Part shown: positions 46,351 to 58,093 of the stretch, one piece after another
Layout: every line of letters starts with the position of its first letter
Position numbering within the stretch: the first letter of the stretch is position 1
Assembly (NCBI GenBank): GCA_027563935.2
Contig: CM050453.2
Span: 66,882,018-66,946,017, forward strand
Direction: 5' to 3'
From: Costus lasius
Lineage: Eukaryota > Streptophyta > Magnoliopsida > Zingiberales > Costaceae
Length of the DNA: 64,000 bases
Notes under the pieces: model-generated
The model's database searches: none
Seen by the model: only the letters and a program-made list of their open reading frames with translations
Told to the model about the DNA's origin: nothing
Made by a program: the position numbers and the translations under genes

Positions 46351-46478
46351 ATATTTGTATTAGTGGTTAAACTTTTAGGACAAAGGAAATGCAGAAATAT
46401 ATTTGCTCTTTACTTTGGTACTGATTCACCTGCTTCACCATGATGTTTGATTATCGGTCAAGCTATGGACCTAAAATT

Positions 46479-46500
46479 AGCGCTTCTTGGGAGGCAACCC
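46479..46500 (+). other. Conserved post-pol block of H
   Basis: GCTTCTTGGGAGGCAACC and flanking bases match the block directly after integrase in F (30906-30927, minus strand), although H has no pol. Such a block is commonly seen downstream of pol in Athila elements (recollection, not checked). Confidence 0.65.
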
Positions 46501-46594
46501 AAGCATTATCACTTAGCTTAGTTTCTTTTATTTTAGTTTATTTTTAGAATTAATTTTTCTGTTCGTTTTGCAGGGAAAATAAAATTTTGTGCAA

Positions 46595-46785
46595 AATACG
46601 GCACTATCGTAATTAGTTTTACGGTACCGTATTTTTGGTCATATTTCCACCCGAGAGTTTTTGGTATTTTATGGTACTACCGTAATATTTTTCACGGTAC
46701 CGTATTTTTAAGTCATTTTTAACTCGAGAGCTCTTTGTAAATTACGGCACTACCGTAAGGCCTTTCACGGTACCGTATTTTAAAG
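46595..46785 (+). repeat. Three paired TACGGTACCGTA-type sites in the internal region of H
   Basis: Three successive units each have a TACGGCACTACCGTAA-like site followed 7-10 bases later by ACGGTACCGTATTTT (second sites at about 46,620, 46,694 and 46,770; unit spacing about 70-75 bp). They are the same motif as in the H and F LTRs but outside any LTR. Confidence 0.85.
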
Positions 46786-46800
46786 CTCCTTTCTGCTTAT

Positions 46801-47443
46801 TGAGTAGGTGTTTTCTCACTGTGATTTTAAGAAACTAGGTTGCAAAAATTTTTGATCTTTGAAACAGCATGGAAGTACTCATCTTTGTCTATCATCTGGA
46901 TATTTTTTCTGAATTTTAAAGTCCATGGATCATTCTGAAACACATAGCAACTTTTCGATTCTGATTAATTTCTGCAGCAGTTTTTTTCTGACTGTTCTGA
47001 CTAGCACTTTTGCTACCACTTTTTAAGATGTTTCGGTGACTTGAAACCCAGATTTTTCGCATGGGATATGAAGAATATGTGTCATTCTATCTTGTGGGTT
47101 AATTATTTTTATGAAAATATTTTCTGATCATTTTAGGACACATGACAACTTTTCGAATTTGATTAATTTTTGTGCAGTTTTTGTGCAGTTTTGTAATCTG
47201 AGTAGCCTTCTTTCTGTTGATACCCTAAATTTCTGATAGATTTTGATCCTTTAATTTTTATACACCTGAAAAGAATGAGTTTTATTCTTTTACATGGTTC
47301 TGTCTATTTTCTATTTGGATCATTAAATTTTATTCTAGGGTATGGCTACTTTTCATAAAAAATTCAAAAACTACTTGGTTTGCTTTCAACTTATTACTTT
47401 TTTTGCCTCTAGATCCAGAAATCTTCAAGAGCAACTATCTTCC
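46801..47443 (+). other. Non-coding internal region of H before D
   Basis: AT-rich, with two related stretches (about 46,900-46,960 and 47,100-47,160) containing ACA(C/T)(A/G)(T/G)... CAACTTTTCGA and GATTAATTT, suggesting a diverged internal duplication. No gene is seen. Confidence 0.45.
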
Positions 47444-49116
47444 TGTAGGGAACCCCTTTCAAGAGGGGGGGCGAAACCCTAGTTGGCGCAAACTCGATAG
47501 GCAGCGGATTCAAGAATCGAAAACATGCAATATATGATCAACCTTTAAAACATGAAAGAAGGAGATGCGATTCATACCAATGCCATTTAAAGATGGCGCC
47601 TTGGAAGATAGAAAGCAACGAAGATTTCCTCCTTAGGACGCGCACACAAGATGAGGATGCGCCTACTCCCTACGGAATATCTTGTGCTAGCAAGATTCCT
47701 AGGTGTCTTTGATCGCGTGAGAAGGGAAGAAGATCGCCTTTCCTTGCTTGATTCTCGAGTCTCCAAGACGTGAAAGAGAAGTCTCTTACGAGAGAGAGCG
47801 ACGAGAATTAGAGGTTGAGGCAACAAGAGATGCGCTCCATGTAAACATGGGGGGCGTGGTTGCTAAAAATAGCCAACCTCTCTTACATGCGATCATGTGT
47901 TCATGCCCACATGAACCAATCGCATTTTCCTCATAACTTTGAACCAAGCGCTCACATCTAGAGCCGGTTCAATTCGGTCTGGTCTATAAACCAAATAACC
48001 CAAGCAATTAGTCCAGATCACATTAAAACCCTAAGGTGCTTGATCTGACCGTCGATCTCTTGATGCTTCTGATCTGACCGATCTAGCATCCGTTCTCTCG
48101 ATCGAAGCTTACCGATCTCAAGCCCTAATCAATCAAACATGATCAGACCAGATTTCACTTACAATCAGAGATTAAATCCCTTTAAACTGAACCCGAACAA
48201 TTCAGTCCACACGATCTGACTTAAGTAAGCCATATCATCAAATTGTGCGACCCTGAGGGTTTCCTTTAAGCGTCGGTAACGATAACTCACGTTATCACGA
48301 CCAGTGAGAGGTATCTAGCAACACATCACTGTCTCCCGATATAAAGGAAAGAGTCTTCCAAGACTACACCCAAAAACAGCACAAGTGTGAATCAATTCAC
48401 AAGGCATGCATATTTCCTTTGCCACTGGATGTTCTTATTGGACAAGCCTGTCAAGCTCGTAACTCCAATATGATGAGCATGATTAGATCAGATGAACACT
48501 GTCACCTGGGTATGGCTATACACTTTTCTCAATCATCTCATCCAGGGGGCCCCTTTAGAACATCACACTCCTTAAACAAGGAGACGGCAATCCTTTATCT
48601 ATCACTAATGCTCTAACCTGACTCAAGCTCACCATCCAAGATAGTCTATAATCATTATGTTTCAAACGATATTGAACTATCTCAAAACAATGACAATCAT
48701 CATTTAGAAAACACAAGTGATCTCAAGTCAGAGGAAATGTGCCACTTGTCATAATCAAGGAATATTCACATTGTGACAAACAATTGAACATCCTAGTAGG
48801 GTCTGTCCAGTACATCCCATGTACCCATGAGTCTACATCTTATTCCATGCTCGAAGCATCCTATAAGATTATAACACATATTAGTCTTAACCATATCAAG
48901 GCGGTCTCATGTTCACCAAGATACATCGACTAAGGACTTAATAGCATGTCAGCCCAGCTGAACAGCTTTGAGACATTATTCAGAAGAACATATATTGCAG
49001 CAGACAATGTAGCTAACTGAATAACAACCATGCCTTTATAAACATAAGAGTTTATTACATGATACTGATACATTCCCACAGGCCTCAAACATTAGCCTTA
49101 AGGGCATACCCCAACA
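47444..49116 (-). repeat. 3' LTR of D
   Basis: 1,673 bp, bounded by TGTAGGGAACCCC and GGGCATACCCCAACA on the plus strand. It is nearly identical to 54835-56507. Confidence 0.95.
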
Positions 49117-49117
49117 A

Positions 49118-49127
49118 TCTCCCACTT
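49118..49127 (-). other. Polypurine tract of D
   Basis: AAGTGGGAGA on the minus strand, between the Gag-Pol stop and the 3' LTR. Confidence 0.85.
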
Positions 49128-49136
49128 GCACTTAAT

Positions 49137-52100
49137 CTAATGGTTGAGAAATCTCAAACCCATATTATTACAGTGCTTCTCATGCTTCTGCTGCGCCAGA
49201 GGCTTGGTAAGCGGGTCTGCCAGATTGTCATCTGTATGTACCTTGCAGATTTTGATCTCGCCACGATCAATGATCTCCCGGATCAAGTGAAACCGTCTCT
49301 GTATGTGCTTGGACTTCTGGTGCGACCGTGGTTCCTTTGCTTGTGCGATTGCTCCAGTGTTATCACAAAAGATAACCAAAGGATCTGCACTCAAAGGAAT
49401 GACACCAAGTTCTCTCACGAACTTACAAATCCACACTGCCTCCTTGGATGCTTCCGAGGCTGCAACATACTCGGCTTCTGTTGTAGAATCAGCAACAGTT
49501 GACTGTTTGAAACTTTTCCACACCACTGCACCTCCATTCAAGCTAAAAACATAGCCTGATTGCGATCGGAAATCATCCTGGTCAGACTGGAACGAAGCGT
49601 CAGTATATCCTTCAATACTGAGTTCTTCCTGACCACCATATATCAAGAACATATCTTTGGTCCTCCGCAGATATTTTAAGATGTTCTTGACTGCAATCCA
49701 GTGCGCCACACCTGGATTACTTTGGAAACGACTGGTTACGCTTAACCCGTAAGCAATGTCTGGGCGAGTACACAACATCGCATACATAATGGAACCAATA
49801 GCCGAAGCATAAGGCGTATTGTCCATTTCATCTTTCTCAGTCTGTGTTTGTGGACACTGACTCTTCGAAAGATTCAGACCATGTCTGACAGGAAGATATC
49901 CTCGTTTAGAATTCTCTAAATGAAATCTCTCCAGGACCTTTTCGATGTAAGTACTCTGGCACAGCCCGAGAAGCCTCTTAGATCTATCCCTGTAGATCTT
50001 CACACCTAACACATAGGCTGCTTCTCCTAGATCTTTCATCTGGAAACATTTCCTTAGCCATGCTTTAACAGCATGCATTTCAGGAATATCATTTCCAATG
50101 ATCAAGATGTCATCGACGTAGAGGACTAGGAAAGTAATCACGCTCCCACTAAACCTCTTATATACACACGGGTCATCTTCGTTCTTGATGAAACCAAATT
50201 CAGTGACTGATTCATCAAAACGAATATTCCAGCTTCTTGATGCTTGTTTAAGTCCATAAATAGACTTCTTTAACTTGCATATCTTATGACGATCTGCTGG
50301 ATTAGTGAAACCTTCTGGTTGTGTCATATACACATCCTCATCCAGATTTCCATTAAGGAAAGCTGTTTTCACATCCATCTGCCAAATCTCATAATCATAA
50401 TATGCAGCTATCGCGAAAAGAATCCGAATAGACTTAAACATGGCTACAGGTGAGAAAGTTTCATCATAATCTATCCCGTAGATTTGTTTGAAACCTTTCG
50501 CAACTAGCCTGCCTTTATAGGTAACCACGTTACCATCCATGTCAATCTTCTTCTTGAAGATCCATTTACAGCCTATAGGGATAACTCCCGGAGGCGGATC
50601 AACCAAATCCCAGACTTGGTTATCTGACATGGAGTCCATCTCGGCGCGCATAGCTTCAAGCCATCTCGCTGACTCCGGTCCACCGACCGCATCCGCATAA
50701 GTGAGGGGTTCATCATTGTTAATGATGTAGACTCCGTCATAGCGCTCAGGCTGTCGACGGATCCTACCCGATCTTCGCGGTTCCCGTGATATCTGAGCCT
50801 CAGGTTGTTCAATAACCTGTTCTACCGGCTCAGGCTCATCCAACTCTGCTTGAGCACTTTGTCCTTCCTCTGGATTCTCATCCAGTTTTATTTCTCTCCC
50901 ACTGGCCTCTTGCAGAAGAAACTCCTTCTCAAGAAATATGGCCGTCCGAGCAACAAAAACCTTGTTCTCCTTGGGATCGAAGAAATAATAACCCTTAGTT
51001 TCCTTAGGGTAACCGACAAAGATACATTTGTCAGATCTGCTCTCTAGTTTCCCAGAGGCGAGCTTCTTTACATAAGCTTCGCAACCCCAGATCCTGATAA
51101 ATGTCAAGCTTGGCTGTTTCCCATACCATAACTCATATGGCGTCTTGGAAACTGCCTTGGATGGCACTCGGTTTAGTACCTTTGCAGCTGTTTCCAGTGC
51201 AAAACCCCAAAAGGAGTAGGGTAGAGTAGCCTGACTCATCATAGAACGAACCATATCAAGTAGCGTTCTATTTCTCCTCTCGGACACACCATTCCATTGC
51301 GGTGTTCCTGGTGGAGTGAGCTGTGAGATAATCCCACACTCCTTTAGATAGTCAGTAAATGCATGACTTAGGTATTCACCACCTCGATCTGAGCGAAGTG
51401 CCTTGATATTACGGCCTAGCTGATTCTGTACTTCATTTTTGAACTCTTTGAACTTGTCAAAAGATTCACTTTTATGTCTCATCAGATAGACATAACCATA
51501 TCTACTGAAATCATCAGTAAAGGTAATGAAGTACTGATAGCCACCTCTGGCATGTTTACTAAATGGCCCACACACATCACTGTGTATAAGGTCAAGTAAA
51601 CCTGAAGCCCTTTGACCTTTGTGAGGAAAAGGTGACTTCGTCATTTTACCCATCAAACAAGCTTTGCATGTATCAATCTCCTTATAGGAGAATGATCCCA
51701 GCAGTCCATTTTCATGCAACCGCTTAATGCGTTTCTCGTTAATATGGCCTAAACGACTATGCCATAGCAAGGTGCTGTCATCAGCATACTTGGCTTTCTT
51801 AATATCAATTTGCTGTATTGAACATTCCATGTCCAACATGAATAACCCATTGTTAATTGAACCAGTTGCATAAACAATATTATCATAAGACAAAATACAC
51901 TTTGAAATATTGCATTCAAAGGAAAACCCCTTCCTGACAAGAGCAGTAATGGAGATAATATTTTTAGTTATACTGGGAACAAAGTAACAACTGTTTAGTT
52001 CCAATACAAGTCCAGATGGTAAAGAAATAAAGTAGTCTCCTACAGCAACAGCAGCAACCCGTGCCCCGTTTCCAACTCGTAGGTCCACCTCATGCTGTCC

Positions 52101-53018
52101 CACCTGCCTTCTTCTCTTGAGTTCCTGTACATTTGAACAAATGTGAACTCCACATGCAGTGTCCAACACCCATGATACAGAAGAAGAAAACATGACCTCA
52201 GTCACGAATATACCTGAGCCAGAAGCAAAGCTTCCCCTCTTATCTCCTTGGAGCGCTTTACAGTCCTTTTTCCAGTGACCCAGCTGGCCACAGTGGAAAC
52301 ACCTGTATTCCTTAGACCGCTTGACCTTCTGCTTCAGAGCCTTGCTGTAACTCTTGACAGGGGCCTTGCCCTTCTTCCCCTTCTTCTTGTTCCTAGAAGG
52401 AACCATCAAGACAGAGGTTGAAGGCTTACCCTTCAGAGTCTCCTCAGTGGTCAAGAGCATATTCAGCAGCTCTGCCGGAGTACAATCGATTTTGTTCATA
52501 TTAAAATTAATAATGAACGCGTCGAATGAAGGCGGGAGAGACTGCAGAATAATGTCCACAGCAAGCTCCTGGTTGATGGTATGCCCCAGTTTCTCTAGAG
52601 CCTCCTTGTGCCCAATCATCTTGAGCACGTGAGCTCCCACTGGGCTCCCTTCAGCCAGTTTGCTCTGAAAGAAGAGCTTTGTCAAATTATAGCGTTCAGT
52701 CCTCGCCTGTGCAGCATACAGCATCTTGAGGTTCGCTATCATGTCTATAGCAGACATATCCTCATGCTGACGCTGCAGCGGTGGCGTCATAGACGCTAGC
52801 ATCAGGCAAGCGACATCAATGCTATCATTGACGTGCTTTTCATAGGCTTCCCGAACCGCCCTTGCGGCGTTCGGAGCGGGCTGCGGCGGTATCGCCGTCT
52901 CGAGGACATACAGTTTCCTCTCTGCCTTAAGAACGATCTTAAGGTGTCCAAACCAGTCAGAGAAGTTCGGCCCACCAAACTTCTCCCTTTCCAGTAGGGA
53001 TCGCACATTGAAGTTCAT
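49137..53018 (-). CDS. Gag-Pol polyprotein of copia element D, intact, 1,293 residues
   Basis: A single frame from ATG 53018 to stop 49137 is exactly the length of the B frame. It makes the particle protein and all enzymes of the element. Approximate residues: Gag 1-235; zinc knuckle CFHCGQLGHWKKDC 240-253; protease LDTACG, Asp about 286; integrase zinc-binding region 420-455 with CKAC; catalytic Asp 480, Asp 544, Glu 580 (DD35E); reverse transcriptase from GCKWIFKKK (about 808) through MDVKTAFLNG to YVDD about 967-970; RNase H TDASF about 1138 and STTEAEYVAAS; end LRFLNH. All catalytic residues looked for are present. As in other copia elements the protein is one frame, with no frameshift or stop between gag and pol. 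The start ATG context (ACACCATGAACTTC) is the same as in B. The exact lineage within Ty1/copia is not certain. Confidence 0.97.
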   Translation of the reverse strand: MNFNVRSLLEREKFGGPNFSDWFGHLKIVLKAERKLYVLETAIPPQPAPNAARAVREAYEKHVNDSIDVACLMLASMTPPLQRQHEDMSAIDMIANLKMLYAAQARTERYNLTKLFFQSKLAEGSPVGAHVLKMIGHKEALEKLGHTINQELAVDIILQSLPPSFDAFIINFNMNKIDCTPAELLNMLLTTEETLKGKPSTSVLMVPSRNKKKGKKGKAPVKSYSKALKQKVKRSKEYRCFHCGQLGHWKKDCKALQGDKRGSFASGSGIFVTEVMFSSSVSWVLDTACGVHICSNVQELKRRRQVGQHEVDLRVGNGARVAAVAVGDYFISLPSGLVLELNSCYFVPSITKNIISITALVRKGFSFECNISKCILSYDNIVYATGSINNGLFMLDMECSIQQIDIKKAKYADDSTLLWHSRLGHINEKRIKRLHENGLLGSFSYKEIDTCKACLMGKMTKSPFPHKGQRASGLLDLIHSDVCGPFSKHARGGYQYFITFTDDFSRYGYVYLMRHKSESFDKFKEFKNEVQNQLGRNIKALRSDRGGEYLSHAFTDYLKECGIISQLTPPGTPQWNGVSERRNRTLLDMVRSMMSQATLPYSFWGFALETAAKVLNRVPSKAVSKTPYELWYGKQPSLTFIRIWGCEAYVKKLASGKLESRSDKCIFVGYPKETKGYYFFDPKENKVFVARTAIFLEKEFLLQEASGREIKLDENPEEGQSAQAELDEPEPVEQVIEQPEAQISREPRRSGRIRRQPERYDGVYIINNDEPLTYADAVGGPESARWLEAMRAEMDSMSDNQVWDLVDPPPGVIPIGCKWIFKKKIDMDGNVVTYKGRLVAKGFKQIYGIDYDETFSPVAMFKSIRILFAIAAYYDYEIWQMDVKTAFLNGNLDEDVYMTQPEGFTNPADRHKICKLKKSIYGLKQASRSWNIRFDESVTEFGFIKNEDDPCVYKRFSGSVITFLVLYVDDILIIGNDIPEMHAVKAWLRKCFQMKDLGEAAYVLGVKIYRDRSKRLLGLCQSTYIEKVLERFHLENSKRGYLPVRHGLNLSKSQCPQTQTEKDEMDNTPYASAIGSIMYAMLCTRPDIAYGLSVTSRFQSNPGVAHWIAVKNILKYLRRTKDMFLIYGGQEELSIEGYTDASFQSDQDDFRSQSGYVFSLNGGAVVWKSFKQSTVADSTTEAEYVAASEASKEAVWICKFVRELGVIPLSADPLVIFCDNTGAIAQAKEPRSHQKSKHIQRRFHLIREIIDRGEIKICKVHTDDNLADPLTKPLAQQKHEKHCNNMGLRFLNH

Positions 53019-54820
53019 GGTGTTCGTTGCTGCAGGTATCTACAACAATACAAGAACAGCAAGGTCAGTATCAATGTATAAGAATCAATCAGGACTTAAG
53101 AAAGATTCTTTTTCTCACTATTTTATCAGGCGTGAAAAATCCAGCAAAACAGCCCGAAAGAGTAGAACTCTTTTAGTGAGATGGGATCCAGATTTCATAC
53201 TTGGTCTCCGCGTCCCGCTCAGGCGAGATAAGATGCACAGAGAGTACAAGCACTAGTTTCTGGTAGGCAGTCACTGCCGATCGCCAACCCGTGCGATTCC
53301 CCTTCATCTGGGCAGTCCAGCAGACTGTGCCAACTGAGTTGGTACAACACAATCTCTGACTCCACAGATGGCTGCCTCCATGTGCTACCATATGCGCCAC
53401 ATATGTAGTCTACACGGTCAAGCTGACCCGACCTACTCCCTGGACCACCATGTGCTATGCTGAGCAACGAGAAGGGATAAATCCCTACTCTGTAACACAC
53501 AGGTGTAATCCCGCACCGTCTGAAGATAGATGGACGTGCCCACTGAGTGGGTACAACACGGCTCCAACGATAATCAGAACAGTGAGGTTTCGCGTCAGAA
53601 GGCTTACGAGCTTGATATTTAAGCGTTGGATTTTAACGGTCTTTTATCTTCTTGCCTATCATGCAATTCCTATGGTGATAGCAGAAGATAATTTAATCAT
53701 GCAATTCTAATATTAAGCAATAAAAGAAAGCATGAATCTTATGTGGTAAAAGCCCATAGCCCTAGTGAGACCTTAACCTAACTTAAGTCTTCACTTGCTC
53801 TTCATGGGTCTTCAGCTGCTCATCTGGCCCAAACCTGGGCCCAAGCGCCATCAGCAGCTCTGATGCGCCCACCAGGAAATTGCGCCAGGTCCTAGGGTCG
53901 AACCCTAGACCTCCCACCTGGTCCAGCCACTGCTGCAAGCGCCTCTGCCAAGTGTGCTCTGTGCTCTTGTCTAATTAAATTACAAATTTAACTATCTAGA
54001 CAAGAGTGACACGCAGGTCACTTACATTTATAAATTAAAACACAGTGATGCGCAGATCACAATAATTAATTTACAATTTTTTTAATTCAGGCATGCAGGC
54101 CCCAGCACAGCACACAAATAATATGAGCAGCCCACATAAGACTAAATAAACAAGCATATGCATCAATCAATAACCATGTGATCCATAAAAATTAAAATTT
54201 TCGAAAACCCCATAGGATCAATTTTAATTTTCCTTATTTGCCCTACAACCTTACAACGGTCCATTACTAGGGATCCACTCATCCAACCTAGTCAGATCCA
54301 CTGCCCTTGCATGCACCAAGTCCTAACTGACTTGCGTCGACCATAAGGTCAACTATGCATGCGCCAGGGCTGAACGACCACACTGAGGTGTGGCAAGCGG
54401 GCGTGACCCCGGGCCTAACTCAGGTGCGTTCAGTAGTCGTCTCAATCAGACATCGCTACACACCTGTCTGCAGTCGACCTATAGCCACCATAGGCTTGCG
54501 CCAAGGTGCTATCTGGTCGACCCATTCAGGCTGTCAGATGATCTGATCAGACATGTTTGGATCTAACTTAGGGGTTGACTTCAACCCTAATAACCCGTCT
54601 AAGGGTTTTAATGCAGGCGCATCTTAGATCTACAATGAGTCGCGCAAATGATATAATTTTTGAGAAAAACTACTACATGCGCCAACATACATGCGCAAGT
54701 AAAACATGAAATAAGTTTCAGCATGAAACATGTTATCATGATGAATTTCGCATGGTGAAGATCTAGAATACTTGGAACACATAATCAAAGCAATCATATA
54801 AATTTGCATGTAAACTTTGC
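53019..54820 (-). other. Untranslated leader of D
   Basis: 1.8 kb, homologous to the A and B leaders. It contains the two TCA-loop hairpins (53539-53551 and 53330-53342), the T-arm-like hairpin (53892-53908) and the splice-like AG at 53040-53041 with CTGAC branch-like sequence about 25 bases upstream on the minus strand. No gene is seen. Confidence 0.6.
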
Positions 54821-54832
54821 GCTCTGATACCA
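54821..54832 (-). other. Primer binding site of D
   Basis: TGGTATCAGAGC on the minus strand, the complete 12-base initiator tRNA-Met site of plant copia elements, two bases from the LTR. Confidence 0.9.
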
Positions 54833-54834
54833 AT

Positions 54835-56507
54835 TGTAGGGAACCCCTTTCAAGAGGGGGGGCGAAACCCTAGTTGGCGCAAACTCGATAGGCAGCGGAT
54901 TCAAGAATCGAAAACATGCAATATATGATCAACCTTTAAAACATGAAAGAAGGAGATGCGATTCATACCAATGCCATTTAAAGATGGCGCCTTGGAAGAT
55001 AGAAAGCAACGAAGATTTCCTCCTTAGGACGCGCACACAAGATGAGGATGCGCCTACTCCCTACGGAATATCTTGTGCTAGCAAGATTCCTAGGTGTCTT
55101 TGATCGCGTGAGAAGGGAAGAAGATCGCCTTTCCTTGCTTGATTCTCGAGTCTCCAAGACGTGAAAGAGAAGTCTCTTACGAGAGAGAGCGACGAGAATT
55201 AGAGGTTGAGGCAACAAGAGATGCGCTCCATGTAAACATGGGGGGCGTGGTTGCTAAAAATAGCCAACCTCTCTTACATGCGATCATGTGTTCATGCCCA
55301 CATGAACCAATCGCATTTTCCTCATAACTTTGAACCAAGCGCTCACATCTAGAGCCGGTTCAATTCGGTCTGGTCTATAAACCAAATAACCCAAGCAATT
55401 AGTCCAGATCACATTAAAACCCTAAGGTGCTTGATCTGACCGTCGATCTCTTGATGCTTCTGATCTGACCGATCTAGCATCCGTTCTCTCGATCGAAGCT
55501 TACCGATCTCAAGCCCTAATCAATCAAACATGATCAGACCAGATTTCACTTACAATCAGAGATTAAATCCCTTTAAACTGAACCCGAACAATTCAGTCCA
55601 CACGATCTGACTTAAGTAAGCCATATCATCAAATTGTGCGACCCTGAGGGTTTCCTTTAAGCGTCGGTAACGATAACTCACGTTATCACGACCAGTGAGA
55701 GGTATCTAGCAACACATCACTGTCTCCCGATATAAAGGAAAGAGTCTTCCAAGACTACACCCAAAAACAGCACAAGTGTGAATCAATTCACAAGGCATGC
55801 ATATTTCCTTTGCCACTGGATGTTCTTATTGGACAAGCCTGTCAAGCTCGTAACTCCAATATGATGAGCATGATTAGATCAGATGAACACTGTCACCTGG
55901 GTATGGCCATACACTTTTCTCAATCATCTCATCCAGGGGGCCCCTTTAGAACATCACACTCCTTAAACAAGGAGACGGCAATCCTTTATCTATCACTAAT
56001 GCTCTAACCTGACTCAAGCTCACCATCCAAGATAGTCTATAATCATTATGTTTCAAACGATATTGAACTATCTCAAAACAATGACAATCATCATTTAGAA
56101 AACACAAGTGATCTCAAGTCAGAGGAAATGTGCCACTTGTCATAATCAAGGAATATTCACATTGTGACAAACAATTGAACATCCTAGTAGGGTCTGTCCA
56201 GTACATCCCATGTACCCATGAGTCTACATCTTATTCCATGCTCGAAGCATCCTATAAGATTAGAACACATATTAGTCTTAACCATATCAAGGCTGTCTCA
56301 TGTTCACCAAGATACATCGACTAAGGACTTAATAGCATGTCAGCCCAGCTGAACAGCTTTGAGACATTATTCAGAAGAACATATATTGCAGCAGACAATG
56401 TAGCTAACTGAATAACAACCATGCCTTTATAAACATAAGAGTTTATTACATGATACTGATACATTCCCACAGGCCTCAAACATTAGCCTTAAGGGCATAC
56501 CCCAACA
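54835..56507 (-). repeat. 5' LTR of D
   Basis: 1,673 bp, carrying the promoter for the minus-strand transcript. It is followed on the plus strand by the CTTCC duplication and H sequence. Confidence 0.95.
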
Positions 56508-56512
56508 CTTCC

Positions 56513-58093
56513 ACCTCTAGCCACCACTGCATCTGCCTCTGACATCAATGTTTCCAGCCGTCGACACTGGATTATACCATCTGCAGACTCTTACTTCTTC
56601 TACTGCCTCTTATTCTATTGATTTTATTTATTTATGCAGTAGAATATTTGTTAGTGACTGATTTTTTATTTTTGCAGTGCTATCTCTTGCACCACCGGCG
56701 GACGATCTCACCTCCAAGACTGTATTCTCTAGCAGGCCACTTGAGAATTACTCAGTCTACTGTCGGCACCATCACCATCATTGCTAGTAGCTTTTCAGCT
56801 AGCCTCTATTCCCCCTCTGCTTCTTGCCTGCTCGACTCTTTCCACCGGCATCCTCTTCAAACCTCCGGCGACATCTCTGATTTTTTCTTGAGAAAATTAT
56901 TTTTATCATTATTATTTTTAGAGACTATTTTCAGACTGAGCCTTATGTATCTTAAATTGTGCAGGTAAAATTTTCAAAAGGCACATCTTTGGACCTAGCA
57001 ACATCTGCCCCGACACTATTTTTGGTCTGAGCCTTATGTAATTTCGCTTAGAGCTTGCTATATTGTTTTGTGAGTATTGTTTGCACCTTCTTGTGATTAT
57101 CTACACTTTTCCTCTCCTAAAAATTCTATCACTTTACACCCTTTGCATTGTTTGAGCCCTATGTGATTATACGGATATATCACTTCACACCTCATGATTG
57201 TTGAGTTTCAGGCTTCACACCTTTTACATTGATATTGATATTTTGATGTTTTAAAATTTTTATGACTTGAATCCATGTGATGAGAGGTGTATGGATTTTT
57301 CAGTGATGATGAATGAATTCATGCTTGTGATTAGAAAAAAAAAACCCTATCATGTTAGATTTATTTCTTCAATGCATATCTATTTTTGAAATTTGACATT
57401 GGTTCATGCATGAAATTTTGGGTAGATGTGTTATTTGAGGAATAAGATCTAAAGGTGAAACTACTCTTTTAAATAAAATGAGCATATGAGTATGATTTGT
57501 GAATCGATATCAATTGATCAACCCAGTAGATGTTTAGTCTATTTTGCTATTTGTTGGGAAAGAAGAATCGCACTATGTAAAATTGATAGTGGTATCTAAG
57601 ACATGGGTTGAAGTCTATGCATGAAAAATAATGAGAGATAAAAAGAATAAGACTCCTCTACTTGGCACAATGCAAAATTTTTAGTGGTACTGAAGATAAG
57701 AGTTGAAGTCAAAAATAAAAAGTGTGTATCTAAGTGGGTACATGCCATCTGTGCAAAAACAACAAAATACATGAAAAAAAATGTGTGGAAAAAGATCTTG
57801 GAAACCAAGTTCCTATAAACAAAAGTATGATAGATTTGAACTAAAAATTGGGTGAAATCATGAGATTGAAAATTCTATTTATTATACAAGTTACAAAGTT
57901 TTATTTGATTGAGTTGTGGATCTAGAGGATTGAATTCTAAGGATGATATGTTTACTTGAAGTCTTGTGAAACAATTGATGGAATTTTTCATTGATGATTG
58001 TATTTTAGAAATTTATTGAGCATGAAAAGGTTATTCTTTTAATCAATTTTTGATTTTTGCTTGAGGACAAGCAAAGTTTGAGCCTTATGTTTT
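56513..58093 (+). other. 3' internal region of H after D
   Basis: Mostly non-coding and AT-rich. A 116-codon frame at 56618-56968 has no recognisable domain and is probably chance. From about 57,540 it resembles the 3' region of F on the other strand. Near the end is TTGCTTG-N4-CAAGCAA (58057-58074), followed by AAAGTTTGAGCC and the LTR start. Confidence 0.6.

Larger units (their letters stand above)
47444..56507 (-). mobile_element. Copia element D, structurally intact, minus strand, nested in H
   Basis: This 9,064-bp Ty1/copia element has 1,673-bp LTRs, a perfect target duplication CTTCC (47439-47443 and 56508-56512), a perfect primer site, leader, one uninterrupted gag-pol and a polypurine tract. 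By eye the LTRs differ at three sites (near 48,507, 48,871 and 48,904). Every part needed for autonomous transposition of this family is visible. Its LTR ends CCCTACA rather than GGGACTTTCA, marking a subfamily. Confidence 0.97.

Noticed and set aside
56618..56968. 116-codon frame in the H 3' region as an envelope-like gene
   Set aside because: It has hydrophobic stretches but no convincing signal peptide plus membrane-anchor layout, and no counterpart in the F 3' region.
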